Origin: Parafilimonas terrae
Lineage (GTDB): Bacteria > Bacteroidota > Bacteroidia > Chitinophagales > Chitinophagaceae
Direction of reading: 5' to 3'
DNA: 64,000 nt
Assembly (NCBI RefSeq): GCF_900115755.1
Contig: NZ_FOXQ01000002.1
Location: 248,001 to 312,000, forward strand
Shown: positions 1 through 9,322 of the stretch, in pieces
Layout: each line of letters starts with the position of its first letter
How positions within the stretch are numbered: position 1 is the stretch's first letter
Translations under genes and position numbers: made by a program
Notes under the pieces: model-generated
What the model saw: only the letters and a program-made list of their open reading frames with translations
The model's database searches: none
Told to the model about the DNA's origin: nothing

Positions 1-1
1 C

Positions 2-928
2 AATGAATATATAAACAAAGATGTATTAAATGAACTTGCTGCAAATTCCACCGGCTTATCTTATCAAAGTTATACATATAAAAATGCACAGCTTGCCTTG
101 CCCGTTGATGCGGCAGCGCCGGCGAGCAGTTTGCGTAAAGACTTATTTCTGCAACATAATGAAGCCGTTCCGCAAACATGGGAACAATTAATTGCGTTAG
201 CTGATAAAGGCAAGGTTGCGCTGCCTGCCATTCCTATTGACATGCTGATGAATTTTTATATGCTTTGCATTGCCTGTGGCAATACACCTTTTTCAAACAA
301 TAAAGAAGTGATTGACGATGAAACAGGAGAAAATGCCTTACAATTAATGGCTGGATTGTACAGCAGGCTTGATGAAAAAATGTTCCATTGCAATCCGATA
401 GCTATTGCTGAACTGATGAGCTTAACGGATGAATATTGGTATTGCCCGTTCAGCTATGGTTATTCAAATTATACACGAAAGAATTATGCTGAAAAGCTTT
501 TAACATACAATGACGTTGTTAGTTATAGCGGCGCCAAACTCTGCCCAACCTTAGGCGGCACCGGCATTGCTGTTTCTGCACACAGTAAACATATTACTGA
601 AGCGGTACACATTGCAATGATGCTGGCTTCAGAAAGTATTCAATCAGGCCTGTATGTTGAACATGGCGGGCAACCGGCACACATAAAAGCCTGGCAGAGT
701 GATTACGCAAATAACCTTACCAATAATTATTTTATTGATACATTACCTGCACTTCAAAGGGCCTGGCTGAGGCCGCGTTATCACGGCTATTTGCAATTCC
801 AGGATGAAGCAGGATATGTTTTACATGAGCATTTACATAAGCAAACATCATCTTCTAAAAACATAATGCCGCTATTAAACAAATTGTACAGGAAAAGTCA
901 GGCTAATGAAAAATCAATAACAGTATGA
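2..928 (+). CDS. Sugar ABC-type extracellular solute-binding protein, 5' end outside the window
   Basis: The frame is open from base 2, so the N-terminus and any signal peptide lie outside the window; the first in-window start-like codon (TTG at 98) is inside the protein and is not believed to be the start. The visible 308 residues read like the C-terminal two thirds of a UgpB/MalE-like binding protein: a P-Q-T-W-E-Q-L stretch, a GGTGIAV strand typical of the ligand cleft, then GGQPAH and a terminal helix region. Such proteins bind sugars for ABC importers, but no permease or ATPase gene is adjacent. The stop codon overlaps the next ATG (ATGA), so it is translationally coupled to a CoA-transferase gene. 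Family assignment is fairly secure; substrate is unknown. Confidence 0.7.
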   Translation, partial: NEYINKDVLNELAANSTGLSYQSYTYKNAQLALPVDAAAPASSLRKDLFLQHNEAVPQTWEQLIALADKGKVALPAIPIDMLMNFYMLCIACGNTPFSNNKEVIDDETGENALQLMAGLYSRLDEKMFHCNPIAIAELMSLTDEYWYCPFSYGYSNYTRKNYAEKLLTYNDVVSYSGAKLCPTLGGTGIAVSAHSKHITEAVHIAMMLASESIQSGLYVEHGGQPAHIKAWQSDYANNLTNNYFIDTLPALQRAWLRPRYHGYLQFQDEAGYVLHEHLHKQTSSSKNIMPLLNKLYRKSQANEKSITV

Positions 929-2097
929 AAAACCGTTTACCATTAAAAGGCGTTACCATACTTGAGTTCAGCCAGTATTTATCGGGCCCTTCTGCCGGCT
1001 TAAGGCTTGCAGATTTTGGGGCGCGTGTTATAAAAATTGAGCGCCCGGAAACAGGTGATGCAGGCCGAAAGCTTGCTATTAAAAACATGTGGGCAGGGAG
1101 CGATTCGTTGTTGTTCAATACCATTAACCGCAATAAAGAAAGCGCTGTTGCCGATCTTAAAAATGAAGATGACCGCCTGTTTATACAGGCGCTTATAAAA
1201 AAGGCCGATGTAATTACGCATAACTTCAGGCCGGGTGTTATGGAAAAATACGGACTTGGTTATAATGAAGTAAAAAAGATCAATGCTTCCATTATTTATG
1301 CAAGCATTAGCGGTTATGGAAACACAGGCCCGTGGAAAAATTTGCCTGGCCAGGATTTATTACTGCAGGCAGTAAGCGGGCTGGCTTATACAACGGGGAA
1401 CCATAGCGATGCGCCTGTACCATTTGGCCTGTCAATTGGCGATTATATGGCGGGCTCACATTTGGCGCAAGGTATTCTTGCAGCGCTTATACGCAGGCAT
1501 AAAACCAAACAGCCTGCATTGATTGAAGTGAGCTTGCTGGAAAGCATTCTTGATTTTCAATTTGAATTACTTACTACATTTTATGCAAACGGCATACAGC
1601 CCAAACGCAGTGAAATAAGTAACGGCAATCCTTTACTGGCGCCGCCTTACGGTATTTATAAAACGAAAGACGGTTACATTGCCATTGCAATGACCAATCT
1701 TGATGTGTTGGCGCATGCATTGGATTGCGATGCCATATTGCTTTATGAACAGGAGCATGTTTTTATACAGCGCGATGCCATAAAAAAATTATTGGCAGAT
1801 CATCTTGCAACACACATAACAACTTACTGGCTTGAAAAATTACACCGGCAAAAAATATGGGCCATACAGGTGCTTAACTGGAAACAGTTGCGGGCAGAAG
1901 AAGCATATAAAGGCTTAAAGACTGAACAACACGTTGAATTAAACAATGGCGGTTCATTCATCACAACAAGGTGCCCGGTAAAAATAAATGGCGAATATTT
2001 ATTTTCTGCAGCAAAAGCGCCTGCATTAGGCGAACATAATCAAAAAATAAAACAGGAAATAAACAGCACAATTAAAAAGATTAAAAGTATAGCATGA
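925..2097 (+). CDS. CaiB/BaiF (class III) CoA-transferase, first of a tandem pair
   Basis: A 390-residue cytoplasmic protein with the family III CoA-transferase pattern: the N-terminal L-S-G-P-S-A-G-L-R-L-A-D-F-G-A motif (residues 19-33), K37-I-E-R-P, N70-K-E-S, H99-N-F-R-P-G and the candidate catalytic aspartate D173 in S-I-G-D-Y-M-A-G, matching the aspartate that carries the aspartyl-CoA intermediate in formyl-CoA transferase. Members move CoA between carboxylic acids. ATGA overlaps at both ends link it to the binding-protein gene and to its paralogue downstream. Substrate cannot be read from sequence; the sugar-related neighbours suggest a sugar acid or its breakdown product (inference). 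No unusual composition was noticed. Confidence 0.85.
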   Translation: MKNRLPLKGVTILEFSQYLSGPSAGLRLADFGARVIKIERPETGDAGRKLAIKNMWAGSDSLLFNTINRNKESAVADLKNEDDRLFIQALIKKADVITHNFRPGVMEKYGLGYNEVKKINASIIYASISGYGNTGPWKNLPGQDLLLQAVSGLAYTTGNHSDAPVPFGLSIGDYMAGSHLAQGILAALIRRHKTKQPALIEVSLLESILDFQFELLTTFYANGIQPKRSEISNGNPLLAPPYGIYKTKDGYIAIAMTNLDVLAHALDCDAILLYEQEHVFIQRDAIKKLLADHLATHITTYWLEKLHRQKIWAIQVLNWKQLRAEEAYKGLKTEQHVELNNGGSFITTRCPVKINGEYLFSAAKAPALGEHNQKIKQEINSTIKKIKSIA

Positions 2098-3239
2098 GAT
2101 TACTGGAAGATATACTGGTATTGGATTTCAGTCAGTTCTTATCAGGCCCGTCAGCGAGTTTAAGGCTGGCTGATATGGGTGCACGGGTTATTAAAATTGA
2201 AAAGCCTGCAACCGGCGACATCTGCCGTTATTTGTATGTGTCTGATACAAAGATTGAAGGCGAATCAACCATCTTTCATGCCATTAACCGCAATAAAGAA
2301 AGTTATGCGGCTGATATAAAAAACGAAACTGATTTCAGCAAAATAAAGCAGCTTATAAAAAAAGCCGATGTAATGATGCATAATTTCAGACCGGGTGTTA
2401 TGCAGCGGCTTGGCCTGCATTACGAAGCTGTTAAAGAAATAAATCCCAATATTGTTTATGCGGAGATAAGCGGCTATGGAGATGCAGGCCCATGGAAAAA
2501 CTTGCCGGGACAGGATCTCTTATTGCAGTCCGTATCGGGATTAACCTGGCTGAGCAATAATAAAAATACCGATCCAACACCTATGGGTGTTGCAGTTGTT
2601 GATATTGTTGCCGGAGCACATTTAACCCAGGGAATACTGGCAGCATTATATCAACGCACAATAACCAATGAAGGAGCGCTGGTGCAGGTAAGCATGCTGG
2701 AAAGTATTTTGGATTTTCAGTTTGAAGTACTCACCTGCTTTTATAATGATGGCGGGCAGTTGCCTGCACGTTCTGCTGTAAACAACGCCAATGCCTATAT
2801 TGCCGCGCCGTATGGTATTTATAAAACAGATGATGGTTTTCTTGCGCTGTCAATGACGGATATTCTTCAGCTTGGCAAACTGCTGCAATGCGATGCCTTG
2901 CTGCATTATACTGATGCATCACAATGGTATAATAAACGCGATGAAATAAAATCAATAATAGCTGAACGGCTGATGGATGGTTCAACTGATACATGGTTGA
3001 ATATATTGCGCACAAAAGATGTATGGTGTGCGAAGGTGTTAGATTATGAATTGTTGATGCAGGAAGAAGGATACCAGTGCCTGCAAATGGAGCTGGAAGT
3101 AAAAACATCAGCGGGCTTAACTGTTAAAACAACACGTTGCCCTATCCGTGTTGATGGCAAGTTGTTAACTTCACATAAAGGCGCGCCTTTGCTGGGTGAA
3201 GATACATTTGCTATAGATAAAGAATTCTGCATACGGTAA
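2094..3239 (+). CDS. CaiB/BaiF (class III) CoA-transferase, second of a tandem pair
   Basis: A 381-residue paralogue of the preceding gene, sharing long blocks such as S-G-P-S-A, N-R-N-K-E-S, H-N-F-R-P-G-V-M and N-L-P-G-Q-D-L-L-L-Q. The candidate catalytic aspartate is D170 in A-V-V-D-I-V-A-G. The pair probably arose by tandem duplication, and each copy is a little short for the family (about 400-430 residues is usual). Family III enzymes include hetero-oligomeric examples, so the two products may form one complex, but this is inference. The start codon overlaps the upstream stop (ATGA); 22 bases separate it from the amidohydrolase gene. Confidence 0.85.
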   Translation: MRLLEDILVLDFSQFLSGPSASLRLADMGARVIKIEKPATGDICRYLYVSDTKIEGESTIFHAINRNKESYAADIKNETDFSKIKQLIKKADVMMHNFRPGVMQRLGLHYEAVKEINPNIVYAEISGYGDAGPWKNLPGQDLLLQSVSGLTWLSNNKNTDPTPMGVAVVDIVAGAHLTQGILAALYQRTITNEGALVQVSMLESILDFQFEVLTCFYNDGGQLPARSAVNNANAYIAAPYGIYKTDDGFLALSMTDILQLGKLLQCDALLHYTDASQWYNKRDEIKSIIAERLMDGSTDTWLNILRTKDVWCAKVLDYELLMQEEGYQCLQMELEVKTSAGLTVKTTRCPIRVDGKLLTSHKGAPLLGEDTFAIDKEFCIR

Positions 3240-3261
3240 GGCGCATTAATCGCTAATTTTT

Positions 3262-4104
3262 ATGATTGATACGCATGTGCACACATGGAATTTTAAACGT
3301 GCTGAATACGAATGGCTGAAGCATAATACCACTATACTCAACCGCAATTATTTGATTGACGAACTGGAAACAGAACGCAAAGCAGCAGGCATTACAAAAG
3401 GTGTATTGGTGCAGGCTGCAAACACCATCGAAGAAACTAATTACCTGCTGGAAACAGCGCTGAAAACGGAATGGATTAAAGGCGTTGTTGGCTGGTTGCC
3501 GTTAACGAACCCTGAACAATCGGAAAAAATTTTATCATCCCAATATATACACCAATCCTACATAAAAGGCGTTCGTCATTTGATACATGATGAACCTGAT
3601 GCCAGGTGGTTATTACAACCGGAAGTACTGGAAAGTTTGCAGTTGCTTGTAGATTACAATTTAACGTATGATGTAGTTGGCATTTTAGATGAGCATTTAA
3701 AATGTGCTGTAACAATAGCTGAAAAAATGCCTTCCTTAAAGCTGGTCATAGATCATCTTAACCATCCGCAGGTTGGTATAAATGAACATGCAAGCAACTG
3801 GTTTGCATTAATGAAAGAAGCCGCACAGCATAAAAATATGTATGCAAAAATTTCAGGGCTTGGCACTTGTATTGAAAAAAACAATACATGGAATGCAGAT
3901 GACATAAAACCATATATTGAATTTGCATTGGAAACGTTTGGCACTGACCGCTGCTTTTGCGGCGGCGACTGGCCGGTATCGTTGCTGGCCGGAAGCTATG
4001 CACATACATGGAATGTTTATAAAGAAGTGTTGTCATCGTTGCTTTGTGAAGATGATCTTAAAAAAGTGTATGATGAAAACGCCGTATTATGTTATAACCT
4101 CTAA
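3262..4104 (+). CDS. Amidohydrolase-2 family lactonase (L-fuconolactonase/rhamnonolactonase type)
   Basis: A 280-residue metal-dependent TIM-barrel hydrolase of the COG3618 type, without a signal peptide. The metal-binding H5-x-H7 sits at the very N-terminus (M-I-D-T-H-V-H), H165 lies in V-I-D-H-L-N-H-P and the barrel-closing aspartate is D236 in G-G-D-W-P-V. Characterised members open sugar lactones such as L-fucono-, L-rhamnono- or 4-sulfomuconolactone, the step after oxidation of the free sugar by a dehydrogenase. A Gfo/Idh/MocA oxidoreductase lies next door, so the two could act in series on a deoxysugar; which one is unknown. Length is normal for the family. Confidence 0.75.
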   Translation: MIDTHVHTWNFKRAEYEWLKHNTTILNRNYLIDELETERKAAGITKGVLVQAANTIEETNYLLETALKTEWIKGVVGWLPLTNPEQSEKILSSQYIHQSYIKGVRHLIHDEPDARWLLQPEVLESLQLLVDYNLTYDVVGILDEHLKCAVTIAEKMPSLKLVIDHLNHPQVGINEHASNWFALMKEAAQHKNMYAKISGLGTCIEKNNTWNADDIKPYIEFALETFGTDRCFCGGDWPVSLLAGSYAHTWNVYKEVLSSLLCEDDLKKVYDENAVLCYNL

Positions 4105-4197
4105 AATTTTATTTTAGCTGCCATTAAAAAAGCCAGGCCGGTTTAAAATATAAACCGGCAAACAACATAAAACAATCATTCAATAAAACGATTATAA

Positions 4198-5277
4198 TTG
4201 TCATCGCCGTTCACAATAAACCAGTCAGTGCACATAGCCAAAGAAACGTTGCCAATTTATATTATTGGTGCGGGTGGCATTGTGCGGGATGCACATTTGC
4301 CGGCTTATAAAAAAGCCGGTTTTACCGTAGCAGGTATTTATGATATTGACCATACAAAAGCGCATGCGCTTGCAAAACAATCCGGCATACCAACTGTATT
4401 TGAAACGATTGATGAAATGCATGTCGCTGCGGGTGTTGGCTGTGTGTATGATGTAGCGGTGCCTGCCAGTAAATTAATGCAGGTATTGCAGCAACTGCCT
4501 GCGGGCTGCAATGTGCTCATGCAAAAACCAATGGGCGAAAACCTTGCTGATGCAAAAGCAATTGTTGCATATACCGAAGCCAATAACATGCGGGCGGGCG
4601 TCAACTTTCAATTACGTTATGCACCATATATCAATGCAGCACGGAGTATTATTCAGCAAAAGCTGATAGGCGATATTTATGATATAATGATTAACATCAA
4701 CGTATTTACGCCCTGGCATTTATGGAGCTTTTTGTTTGAATCGCCGCGTGTTGAAATACTTTACCACAGCATACATTATATTGATCTTATACGAAACATT
4801 TTAGGTAACCCTGCGGGTATGTTTGCCCGGACATTCAGCCATCCCGTAATGCGGGAATTATCGTCTGTGCGCAGCGATATTTTAATGGATTATGGCCACG
4901 AAATCCGCGCTGTAATTCATACTAACCATACGCATGATTATGGTTTGCACAACCAGCATTCCTTTATAAAAATTGAAGGGGCCAGCGGCGCTATAAAAAT
5001 CAATATTGGTTCATTAATGAATTACCCTGCGGGCGTAGATGATGCGTTTGAATACATTATTAAAGATGAAAGCAATAGCAACGAATGGCAACAAATTAAA
5101 TTGGAAGGTTCCTGGTTTCCCGATGCGTTCATGGGCTCGATGAATGAATTGATGCTTGCGGCTACAGGTAAAAAATCAATGCCTGGCAATTCGGTGCAGG
5201 ATGCATTATATACCATGGCTTGCGTTGAAGCTGCGTATGAATCTGATAAGCGGGCTTCCGTTACATTAAATATTTAA
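4198..5277 (+). CDS. Gfo/Idh/MocA family NAD(P)-dependent oxidoreductase, TTG start
   Basis: A 359-residue cytoplasmic dehydrogenase. The Rossmann motif G-A-G-G is at residues 24-27, the family K-P pair is K110-P111 (in Q-K-P-M-G-E-N) and the catalytic histidine region reads H190-S-I-H193-Y-I-D196-L. The frame is closed by a stop directly upstream of 4198 and no ATG precedes the Rossmann motif, so TTG at 4198 or GTG at 4228 must be the start. Family members oxidise or epimerise sugars, inositols and their acids. Separated by 93 bases from the lactonase gene; together they could form an oxidation plus lactone-opening pair (inference). Confidence 0.8.
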   Translation: MSSPFTINQSVHIAKETLPIYIIGAGGIVRDAHLPAYKKAGFTVAGIYDIDHTKAHALAKQSGIPTVFETIDEMHVAAGVGCVYDVAVPASKLMQVLQQLPAGCNVLMQKPMGENLADAKAIVAYTEANNMRAGVNFQLRYAPYINAARSIIQQKLIGDIYDIMININVFTPWHLWSFLFESPRVEILYHSIHYIDLIRNILGNPAGMFARTFSHPVMRELSSVRSDILMDYGHEIRAVIHTNHTHDYGLHNQHSFIKIEGASGAIKINIGSLMNYPAGVDDAFEYIIKDESNSNEWQQIKLEGSWFPDAFMGSMNELMLAATGKKSMPGNSVQDALYTMACVEAAYESDKRASVTLNI

Positions 5278-5300
5278 TTTTCGGTTACGGGCTTCTGTGC

Positions 5301-5376
5301 GTTGTGGCAGCTTCGTTGCGTCGCATTACCGTCATCTGCATATTTTTGTGGCAACTGCGGGCTGCTGTTCCAGGCA
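5301..5376 (+). repeat. Dispersed intergenic repeat, copy A
   Basis: The non-coding stretch before the AraC gene carries GTTGTGGCAGC then TTCGTTGCGTCGCA, followed by a T-rich run, GTGGCA again and CCAGGCA. The same ordered elements occur at 48026-48080 and, on the opposite strand, at 52331-52415. The copies are diverged (about two thirds identity by eye), which suggests an old short interspersed element of this genome and not a functional gene part. Confidence 0.5.
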
Positions 5377-5480
5377 TTATATTAGTATCAGGAAATCGCT
5401 GTTAAACAGAGGCACAAAAGTTATAAAACAATATTCCATCTTTTTGCTTAAGCTTGCATTACTTTCAAATTGATTGCTGT

Positions 5481-6389
5481 ATGACTGCAAACCAACAGGC
5501 AGGCTCACAAAAAAATATTTGGTATGGATTGGGCCGTCAAAGAATTGAGATACCAAAATCCGTTTTAAAAGCATTGATTTCAAAGAATGTTTTTATGAGC
5601 AATCTTTACCTGCATGGGTTGGGATATTATCCAAAAGCGGAAGGCCATTATACCTATCGCAAGAAGGGCCTGAAAGAAAATTTTCTTTTTTACTGCACAG
5701 ATGGTTCCGGTTTTTATAAAATAAAAGATAAGACCTGTAAAGTTGCCGCCAACCAGTTTTTTTTCCTGCCGCAAAATGTTGAGCATGCTTATGGAAGCGA
5801 TGAAAAAGATCCGTGGACAATTTACTGGATACATTTTGGCGGCGAAGGGTTAGCCGCTTTTAATGCAATGAATATTATTGAAAAGCATTTTGAACCGGCA
5901 CACATAAAAAGCAGTGAACAAATATTTGCTTTGTTTGAAAAGATGTATAAAACCCTTGAACTTGGTTACAGCTATGAAAATCTTTTGTTTGTAAACATGT
6001 GCCTCAGCCAGTTTATATCTTACTTTATATATAATGGCAAACATTTTACATCGAAGCAAACTGATACAAACGATTGTGTAGATAAAGCCATTTTATTTAT
6101 GCAGGAAAATATTTATAAGAATATTTCTTTACAGGAACTGGCCAGCACCTATAATTATTCACCTTCCCGCTTTTCAGCATTATTTAAACAAAAAACAGGT
6201 TATGCGCCTATTGATTATTTCATACAAATGAAAATGCAACGCGCCAGCCAAAAGCTCGACCTGAGCAATGATTCAGTAAAAGCCATAGCCATAGAAATGG
6301 GTTTTGATGACCCTTATTATTTTACACGAAGGTTTACAAAAATTATTGGTGTTTCCCCAACCAAATACAGGAGTTTGCAGAAAGATTAG
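5481..6389 (+). CDS. AraC family transcriptional regulator
   Basis: A 302-residue regulator with an N-terminal cupin-like sensing domain (about residues 30-150; F-Y-K-I-K-D-K and a W-T-I-Y-W-I-H-F-G strand typical of the AraC ligand-binding barrel) and a C-terminal pair of helix-turn-helix motifs (about 205-300, with S-L-Q-E-L-A, S-R-F-S-A-L-F-K and the signature I-A-I-E-M-G-F-D-D-P-Y-Y-F-T-R-R-F). ATG at 5481 is chosen; an upstream in-frame TTG at 5454 gives nine more residues with no merit. It stands 191 bases ahead of the GH138-like gene on the same strand, so it is a natural candidate to sense a sugar and control this locus (inference). Confidence 0.9.
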   Translation: MTANQQAGSQKNIWYGLGRQRIEIPKSVLKALISKNVFMSNLYLHGLGYYPKAEGHYTYRKKGLKENFLFYCTDGSGFYKIKDKTCKVAANQFFFLPQNVEHAYGSDEKDPWTIYWIHFGGEGLAAFNAMNIIEKHFEPAHIKSSEQIFALFEKMYKTLELGYSYENLLFVNMCLSQFISYFIYNGKHFTSKQTDTNDCVDKAILFMQENIYKNISLQELASTYNYSPSRFSALFKQKTGYAPIDYFIQMKMQRASQKLDLSNDSVKAIAIEMGFDDPYYFTRRFTKIIGVSPTKYRSLQKD

Positions 6390-6580
6390 GCTGTGAATTG
6401 TGAGCTTCACGCCGCAAGCTGCAAGTTGTGCACATCAAATTCCGGTTATCACAACATTTCAACAAATCAACCCGATCAACTTCTCTCTTTTTAGTAAGAT
6501 AATCCATGCTTCTGCCTGTATATGTTATTTTAAGGCTGATTGCAACAGCTTAGTTTAGCCTTTTAAATAACGATTGTATT

Positions 6581-9316
6581 TTGAAAAGGATTTTGCTAAA
6601 CGTTTTATTCTTCTGTACGCTGCACTGCGTAAATGCTTCTGCGCATAAATATGCTGTTTATACAGAACCTCAACAGAACGCAAGGATTGAATATGGCATC
6701 TCTAAATTGCAGGCTGCATTAAGTTCAATTAATAGTAATGTAATTGTTGTTCACGGACAATCAAAAGACTTGCAGGCCAATTCAATTGTAATTGGTTTTA
6801 TTAATGATGAAATTGTTCAGTCTGCAATTAAACAACAGGGTTTTAAAATTGATGAAGCGCCCGGCAAAGAAGGCTTTATTATCCATTCTTCCAATAACAT
6901 TACGGTTATTACCGGCGCCGATGCTTCCGGCGTTATGTATGGTTGCTTTGAGTTGGCAGACAGCATTAATCTCAATAAAAAATTACCTGTACAGCTTACC
7001 ATAAAAGATCAGCCGCAAATGGTTATGCGTGGCGCTTGCGTGGGTTTGCAAAAGCCTTATTTGCTTCCCGGAAGAGCGGTGTATGAATACCCGTTAACAG
7101 AAGAAACTTTTCCCTGGTTCTATAATAAAAAGCTTTGGGTTCGTTATCTCGATTCACTTGCTGAATATCGTTGCAACAGTTTGTATTTATGGAATGGCCA
7201 TCCGTTTGCTTCGCTGGTTAAAGTAAAAGATTATCCTTACGCTGTTGAAGTGGATGAAGCAACATTTAAAAAGAATGAAGATATGTACCGCTTTCTTGCC
7301 GAAGAAGCAGACAGGCGCGGTATTTGGCTGATACAATCTTTTTATAATATCATTGTTTCAAAACCCTTTGCAGAACATCATCATCTTAAAACGCAGGACA
7401 GGGACCGGCATATTATTCCCGTTATCGCAGATTATACAAGAAAATCCATTGCGGCCTTTGTTGAAAAATATCCAAACGTTGGTTTGCTGATAACGCTTGG
7501 CGAAGCTATGGAAGGCGCCGGCCAGGATGATATAGACTGGTTTACCAAAACAATTATTCCCGGTGTAAAAGATGGTTTAAAAGCTGCAAATATTACAACC
7601 GAGCCGCCCATTATTTTACGTGCGCATGATACCAATGCGCCGAATGATATAAACGCTGCAAAGAATTTATACAGCAATTTATATACAATGGCAAAGTACA
7701 ATGGCGAGGCGCTCACAACGTACCAGCCACGCGTTTCCTGGGCTGATCTGCACCGTACATTAAGCCGTTTGGGCACCGTACAAATTGAGAATGTACATAT
7801 ATTGGCCAACCTTGAACCTTTTCGTTATGCAGCCGATGATTTTATTCAAAAATGTGTGCAGGCCATGCATACTGTTTATGAAGCGAATGGGTTGCATTTA
7901 TACCCGCAGGCTTCTTACTGGGATTGGCCTTACACTGCTGACAGCGCTTCAACGCCTTTATTGCAAATTGAACGCGATTGGTTATGGTATAAAGAATGGA
8001 GCCGTTATGCATGGAATTGCAACCGTGACCGTGCAGGTGAAGTAAATTATTGGAGCAATCAAATTGCTTTGCAGTTTAACTGCAATAAAGATGATGCAAA
8101 AAACATTTTACTTGCTTACGAAGCCGCCGGGGAAATTGCACCGAAATTATTAAGACGCTTTGGTATAACGGATGGCAACCGCCAAACATTAACGCTTGGC
8201 ATGCAGATGACACAACTGGTAAATCCTGAACGTTATGGCTTATTTAAATTATTATATGAATCGGAAGCGCCGGAAGGTGAACCGCTTGCCGAATATGCGC
8301 AGAAAGAATGGGAACATCAGTTGCATATTGGCGAAACGCCGGTGAATGTTATTAATGATGTAAAGAAAGCTGGCGATGAAGCAGTGGCTTTTATCAATAA
8401 AATAAATACCGTGCCATTAAATAATGATGAGTTTAAAAGAATAAAGAATGATATGTATTGTTACCAGGCGCTGGCATATCATTATGCTTATAAAGCGCAG
8501 GCTGCACTATATGTGTTGAAATATAAATACTCGAATAACACACAAGACCTCGACAGCGCTTTATTGCCTTTGCAAAAAAGTGTTGAATGGTATAAAACAT
8601 TAACGCGGTTAACCAACACTACTTACCGTTACGCAAACAGCATGCAAACAGCGCAGCGAAAAATTCCGTTTCGTGGTGTTGACGCTACGTTTATAAAATG
8701 GAATGAAGTATTGCCTGCGTTTGAAAAAGAACTGCAGGTGTTTACACACAAGCTTGATTCATTAAAACATCCTTCAGCAAAAGAAAATACGGGCGTTACA
8801 TACCTGCAACCCGCTGATGTTACAATTAAGAATGATAATATTATTTCTTATCCGTTAACCAGGAATGCGCAGCCTTTCATCAATAATTCAACTGCTGTAA
8901 TAAATATTGCACCGGAATTAAAAAACATAAAAGCTATTAAAATTGATACTGCTTTTCAAAACAACAATGAAACCCTACTGCGTTTTCATAACGATAAGCC
9001 TGTGAAATTTTTAGTTGGCTATTTTGTTTCGGACGATAAAACATTCTTAAAAGCGCCTGAGCTGGAAACCAATGCCAACGCTAATAATCATGGCGAAGCA
9101 GATGTGGCCATTGCCAATGCGCTGGTGATAGAAAATATGCCTGCGGTGAATATTCACACCTATCTTTTTAATGCAGGCGATAATGAGCTCCTGTTGCCCA
9201 AAGGCAAAGTGTTATTACTCGGCTTTATTGATGCCGCTGAACTTGTAAAACCTTTTGATGCCGGATTAACGCCATCCGGTGAATTAAAAAATGTTGACTG
9301 GTTATTTGAAAACTGA
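6581..9316 (+). CDS. Secreted glycoside hydrolase, GH138-like (candidate RG-II alpha-galacturonidase)
   Basis: A 911-residue protein with a signal peptide (cleavage near residue 20). Residues 30-145 resemble the alpha/beta domain that precedes the barrel in GH67 and GH20 enzymes (G-F-I-I-H, V-I-T-G-A-D-A-S-G-V-M-Y-G), followed by a TIM barrel and a helical C-terminal half. Candidate acidic catalytic residues are E308 in T-L-G-E-A-M-E-G and E376 in Y-N-G-E-A; their 68-residue spacing is close to the pair I recall for GH138. GH138 removes alpha-linked galacturonate from side chain A of RG-II. A GH67-like or unclassified family is the main alternative. The start is TTG at 6581 because the signal peptide begins there. 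The next gene follows after 6 bases. Confidence 0.55.
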   Translation: MKRILLNVLFFCTLHCVNASAHKYAVYTEPQQNARIEYGISKLQAALSSINSNVIVVHGQSKDLQANSIVIGFINDEIVQSAIKQQGFKIDEAPGKEGFIIHSSNNITVITGADASGVMYGCFELADSINLNKKLPVQLTIKDQPQMVMRGACVGLQKPYLLPGRAVYEYPLTEETFPWFYNKKLWVRYLDSLAEYRCNSLYLWNGHPFASLVKVKDYPYAVEVDEATFKKNEDMYRFLAEEADRRGIWLIQSFYNIIVSKPFAEHHHLKTQDRDRHIIPVIADYTRKSIAAFVEKYPNVGLLITLGEAMEGAGQDDIDWFTKTIIPGVKDGLKAANITTEPPIILRAHDTNAPNDINAAKNLYSNLYTMAKYNGEALTTYQPRVSWADLHRTLSRLGTVQIENVHILANLEPFRYAADDFIQKCVQAMHTVYEANGLHLYPQASYWDWPYTADSASTPLLQIERDWLWYKEWSRYAWNCNRDRAGEVNYWSNQIALQFNCNKDDAKNILLAYEAAGEIAPKLLRRFGITDGNRQTLTLGMQMTQLVNPERYGLFKLLYESEAPEGEPLAEYAQKEWEHQLHIGETPVNVINDVKKAGDEAVAFINKINTVPLNNDEFKRIKNDMYCYQALAYHYAYKAQAALYVLKYKYSNNTQDLDSALLPLQKSVEWYKTLTRLTNTTYRYANSMQTAQRKIPFRGVDATFIKWNEVLPAFEKELQVFTHKLDSLKHPSAKENTGVTYLQPADVTIKNDNIISYPLTRNAQPFINNSTAVINIAPELKNIKAIKIDTAFQNNNETLLRFHNDKPVKFLVGYFVSDDKTFLKAPELETNANANNHGEADVAIANALVIENMPAVNIHTYLFNAGDNELLLPKGKVLLLGFIDAAELVKPFDAGLTPSGELKNVDWLFEN

Positions 9317-9322
9317 TGAAGC

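Noticed and set aside
98-928. TTG at 98 as the start of the solute-binding protein
   Set aside because: The frame stays open to base 2 and codes family-like sequence before it, so the gene simply starts outside the window.
6598-6605. AAACGTTT inside the start region of the GH138-like gene as a LacI operator
   Set aside because: It falls within signal-peptide codons, and the same octamer also appears by chance in other coding regions (for example near 3932 and 26886).
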